DNA of 64,000 nt, taken from Tigriopus japonicus (taxonomy: Eukaryota > Arthropoda > Copepoda > Harpacticoida > Harpacticidae). The first letter of the stretch is position 1; the number at the start of each line of letters is the position of its first letter. Both the position numbers and the translations under genes were made by a program. Below are positions 61,412-64,000 of this stretch, piece after piece. Where the stretch lies: positions 1,047,196-1,111,195 of the forward strand of contig CM021323.1 of the NCBI GenBank assembly GCA_010645155.1, read 5' to 3'. Under the pieces are notes generated by a model, which was not told where the DNA came from, did not search any database, and saw only the letters and a program-made list of their open reading frames with translations.

Positions 61412-62976
61412 TGTACCGCTACAAGGAATGGGATTCCCTGTAAAGAGAGTCAATCATTAATATAGGTTCAATAATTAATGTTTATATGAAATTTGATCTA
61501 CCAATGAGTTACTGTCGGCAGATCGATACAACCCTGGTAAATTGGTTTGGTCAGGAATAGTTTTTAGAAATTTTTCCAATCCTGCCTTGAATGCTGTTAA
61601 AGGATCAGCTCCTACATATTCCCGACGAAGACTAATGGGTAACAAATTGAACAGTGAGGGAGCCCGACAAAGAAGAGAGGAGGGCTTCATTGTTAGAACT
61701 AGCCTTGATTCCCTTGGATTTGGAGGTGCTCTCAGAACGCGCGTAAAACCTCTACGATCGCTACAACTGATCTCAAATCCTGAGATACCATCCTGAGAGC
61801 CCATGAATGCTCTTGAAAACATACAGTATCAGATACCTTTCATACCTTCTCTGAGTACTGTACAACCCTAACTTCTGGAGCCTCTCCCAATACGAGAGCT
61901 CTCTCATTCCTGTGATGTTCCTAGTAAAACATCTTTGGACCTGCTCGACCTTTTGCAAACCTGCTGAACTCATTGGAACCCTAATGGGTGAGGCATATTC
62001 AAGATGAGGCTGAACAATCGACTTGTACAGAGTTAGCATCGTAATACTATCTCTGGACTTGAAAGTGCGATAGATCCAGCCACATGTTTGAAATGCCTTC
62101 CCCACTTTCAACTGGATATGCTCATCAAACTTTCCATCATCTTGGATGACAACTCCTAAATCCCTCATGGATGAGACCTGCTCAATATCACAACCTCCAT
62201 TGTCTTTGAGTGGAACATCTAATTTGGACGTCCCATACGTTATTGTGCGGAATTTCATCCCGTTTAATGCCATGTTACTCTCGCCAACCCAAGAGTAGAT
62301 TTTCTCCAAGTCCTCAACTAAATATTTTGAGTCCTGACCATTCCTTCCACAAACCAATTTTGTGTCATCAGAATATGAAGAAATACTTTTTTTTGTTCTA
62401 AACAAGAGCGGGCCTAAAATTGAACCTTGCGGAACACCTGACTTGACATCATACATGCCGCTAAAAGATCCTTCAACATTAACCATTTGCTTTCTTTCGC
62501 TTATAAAACTATCAATCCAAGTCGGGACCTTACCCTGGACCCCAAACTCTTTAAGTTGATATACTAAAGTTATACTGAAAGACCATGATCTACCTTATCA
62601 AAGGCCTTGGCAAAGTCAAGATAGACTACATCAACTGACTCGTGACTTTCGAGCCCTTCAATGATTTGCTCAATATGATCAACCAATTGGGTTACTGTAC
62701 TAAAATGAGCTCGAAACCCATGCTGTCCAGAAGGAATTAAATCATGGACTTCCAAATAATCTACAAGCTTGGACTTCATAATCTTCTCAAAAACCTTTGC
62801 AACGGTGGAGGTCAGAGAAATGGGGCTATAATTACTAGGGAGTGACTTATCTCCGCCCTTAAAAATTGGAACGACATTTTGAGCTACTTTTAGAGAAGAG
62901 GGAAACTTGCCCTGATCTAAGATGCAACGCATCAAGTAGGAGAAAACTTGGGCAAGAATATGTGAGCATTTCATTT
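61412..62976 (-). mobile_element. Jockey/CR1-type LINE, 5'-truncated (copy B)
   Basis: A minus-strand non-LTR retrotransposon fragment that begins inside the reverse transcriptase domain near 62976 and runs to the 3' untranslated region near 61412. There is no endonuclease domain and no ORF1. Its 3' end matches the copies at 58-322 and 11196-11333. The terminal A-run block seen in those two is missing here, so the 3' end is also slightly eroded. Confidence 0.85.
61475..62974 (-). pseudogene. Reverse transcriptase of the LINE, frame-broken
   Basis: Three open segments in different frames make up one RT. The first (62974-62570) has LTSTVAKVFEKIMKSKLVDY, HGFRAHFSTVTQLVDHIEQ and catalytic motif A (VYLDFAKAFDKVDH). 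The second (to 61773) has motif B (SGVPQGSILGPLLF) and motif C as SDDTKLV, then the thumb and GMRELSYWERLQKLGLYSTQ. The third (61822-61475) has the C-terminal end SLRREYVGADPLTAFKAG. A segment right after GPLLF, usually containing an INDL-type motif, is deleted. At least two frame changes make it non-functional. Confidence 0.85.
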
Positions 62977-63078
62977 TCGAGAATTTTTAAAGGCAGCGAA
63001 TTTTTGAGAAAAAACAATTTTTCAATGTTTTTGAAACTCGCGCGCGCACTGAAATTGCGAGGATTTCACACCTAACAG

Positions 63079-63434
63079 TGTTTGAAAGGATCAAATCAAG
63101 GAGAAAGGAGTAATCACCGTCTTGTTCATCTGGTTGATCCAATTTTTGTCCAGAAAAAGAAAGATCAATATGGCATTGGTATCACTAAAAAGGACATTCA
63201 AAGATTTGCTACAACATTAATCTGCAAATTGTATGGAGTTTTGGATCAACAAGATGACCATAATGATGAAGATGAACACAATGCAATTGCAGAGTCATCT
63301 AAAAATGCGAGCATTACTTACAACAATTTGAGCTTTCAAGAGGCCTTGAAAATGCACATTAAGCAGTCACGGGATTCCTTGTCAGGTGCCTCAGATGAAA
63401 TTGTCTTTAAGCATGCTTTAAGTGACCTTATAAC
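63079..63434 (+). CDS. Orphan internal exon candidate
   Basis: An open frame of 118 codons plus 2 bases is bounded by a plausible acceptor (cacacctaacag) and a good donor (gtatgt). It starts after an in-frame TAA at 63073, has no ATG near its start and meets a stop soon after the donor, so only an exon reading makes sense. The product is hydrophilic: HLVDPIFVQKKKDQYGIGIT, KKDIQRFATTLICKLYGVLD, an acidic run (QQDDHNDEDEHN) and LSFQEALKMHIKQSRDSL. I recognise no family. Neighbouring exons were not found; it adjoins the truncated LINE, so it may belong to a decayed element instead. Confidence 0.35.
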
Positions 63435-64000
63435 GTATGTTTGCCCGTGACCTAATTCCAGCAATTACTAGTGACGTCATCATTTTTGGCGGGAAAAAAA
63501 GTTCGGAAGACACAAGTCTTCTGATGAGCGTGCGAGGTAACTACAACGAAGGTTTAGGCCCGGTAATTGCAACAATGCCTTTCTTATCTGCACAACTTGA
63601 AGTTGAAATAGCAATTCTTAACATTGTTTTTGCAAAAAAGTATGTTTTTTTGCTTTTATCTAAAATTTCGCTACATAAGTAGAGAGGGTTCTTCCGAACT
63701 TTGAAATTAGGAATGCCCTACTTTGAATAACAAGATGGCCAGAGGAGATCGGTTCCTGGGGCAACTAAACCTAAAAACAAATAATTTATTTAATTGAAGG
63801 CTTCCAATTTCTCCATTTGTTTTCAAATTACTTCTCAACATACATTAACCATGCCATTGGCCATAAATGCAACATTATTCGAAAATCTGACCCTTGAAAA
63901 CTGAGGGTTTTTTTTGGCAAGCCAACACTGCCAATACGGACCAGCAGGTCCGTAAAATGATACGGTAATCACTCCTAAAGAACCTCTTGTAATCACTCCC
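63435..64000. other. Right edge, nothing recognised
   Basis: Follows the orphan exon candidate. Open frames here start with non-ATG codons and match nothing I know. Confidence 0.4.

Noticed and set aside
1..64000. CRISPR arrays, operons, rRNA or bacterial mobile elements
   Set aside because: The window is eukaryotic with spliced genes; no regularly spaced repeats, ribosomal RNA or ribosome-binding-site patterns were seen.

Overview
This is a eukaryotic nuclear window with spliced genes, GT-AG introns and degraded transposons. The gene set (a dpr-family Ig cell-surface gene, an SLC26 anion transporter and a TRMT10C-type mitochondrial RNase P subunit) points to an arthropod. A crustacean such as a copepod is my best guess, but that is inference from general impression and not from a diagnostic marker. 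Coding density is low and most of the 64 kb is intron or intergenic sequence.

Layout. Four minus-strand exons between 1784 and 18948 encode the signal-peptide end and both Ig domains of a dpr-type protein. They are separated by introns of 0.8, 12.0 and 3.6 kb. The gene runs off the left edge (C-terminal tail) and its first coding exon, with the ATG, lies upstream (rightward) at a position I could not find. From 18949 to about 45.6 kb I see no recognisable coding exon, only simple repeats, one tRNA-derived element and a short tandem duplication. From 45597 to 52747 on the plus strand, eleven exons assemble into a full 698-residue SLC26-family transporter with a C-terminal STAS domain. Its first exon, with the real ATG, has to be found by splice phase. 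Between 52.7 and 56.4 kb lie an unrecognised, frame-broken coding-like stretch (53.1-53.8 kb) and a truncated hAT-type element. From 58207 back to 56441 on the minus strand is an intronless 588-residue TRMT10C-type gene, tail-to-tail with the transporter. The right end (59-64 kb) holds a 511-bp hAT-like element, a 5'-truncated frame-broken LINE and one orphan exon candidate.

The genes have no evident shared pathway: one is neuronal recognition, one membrane anion transport, one mitochondrial tRNA processing. The most unusual material is repetitive. It includes a 450-bp foldback element that is palindromic over its whole length, present twice. There is a 34-bp near-perfect palindrome with a perfect 8-bp target duplication. 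Two hAT-like non-autonomous elements have clear target duplications. A LINE family is represented by three 3' ends, all in the same orientation. No wholly new coding system is evident.
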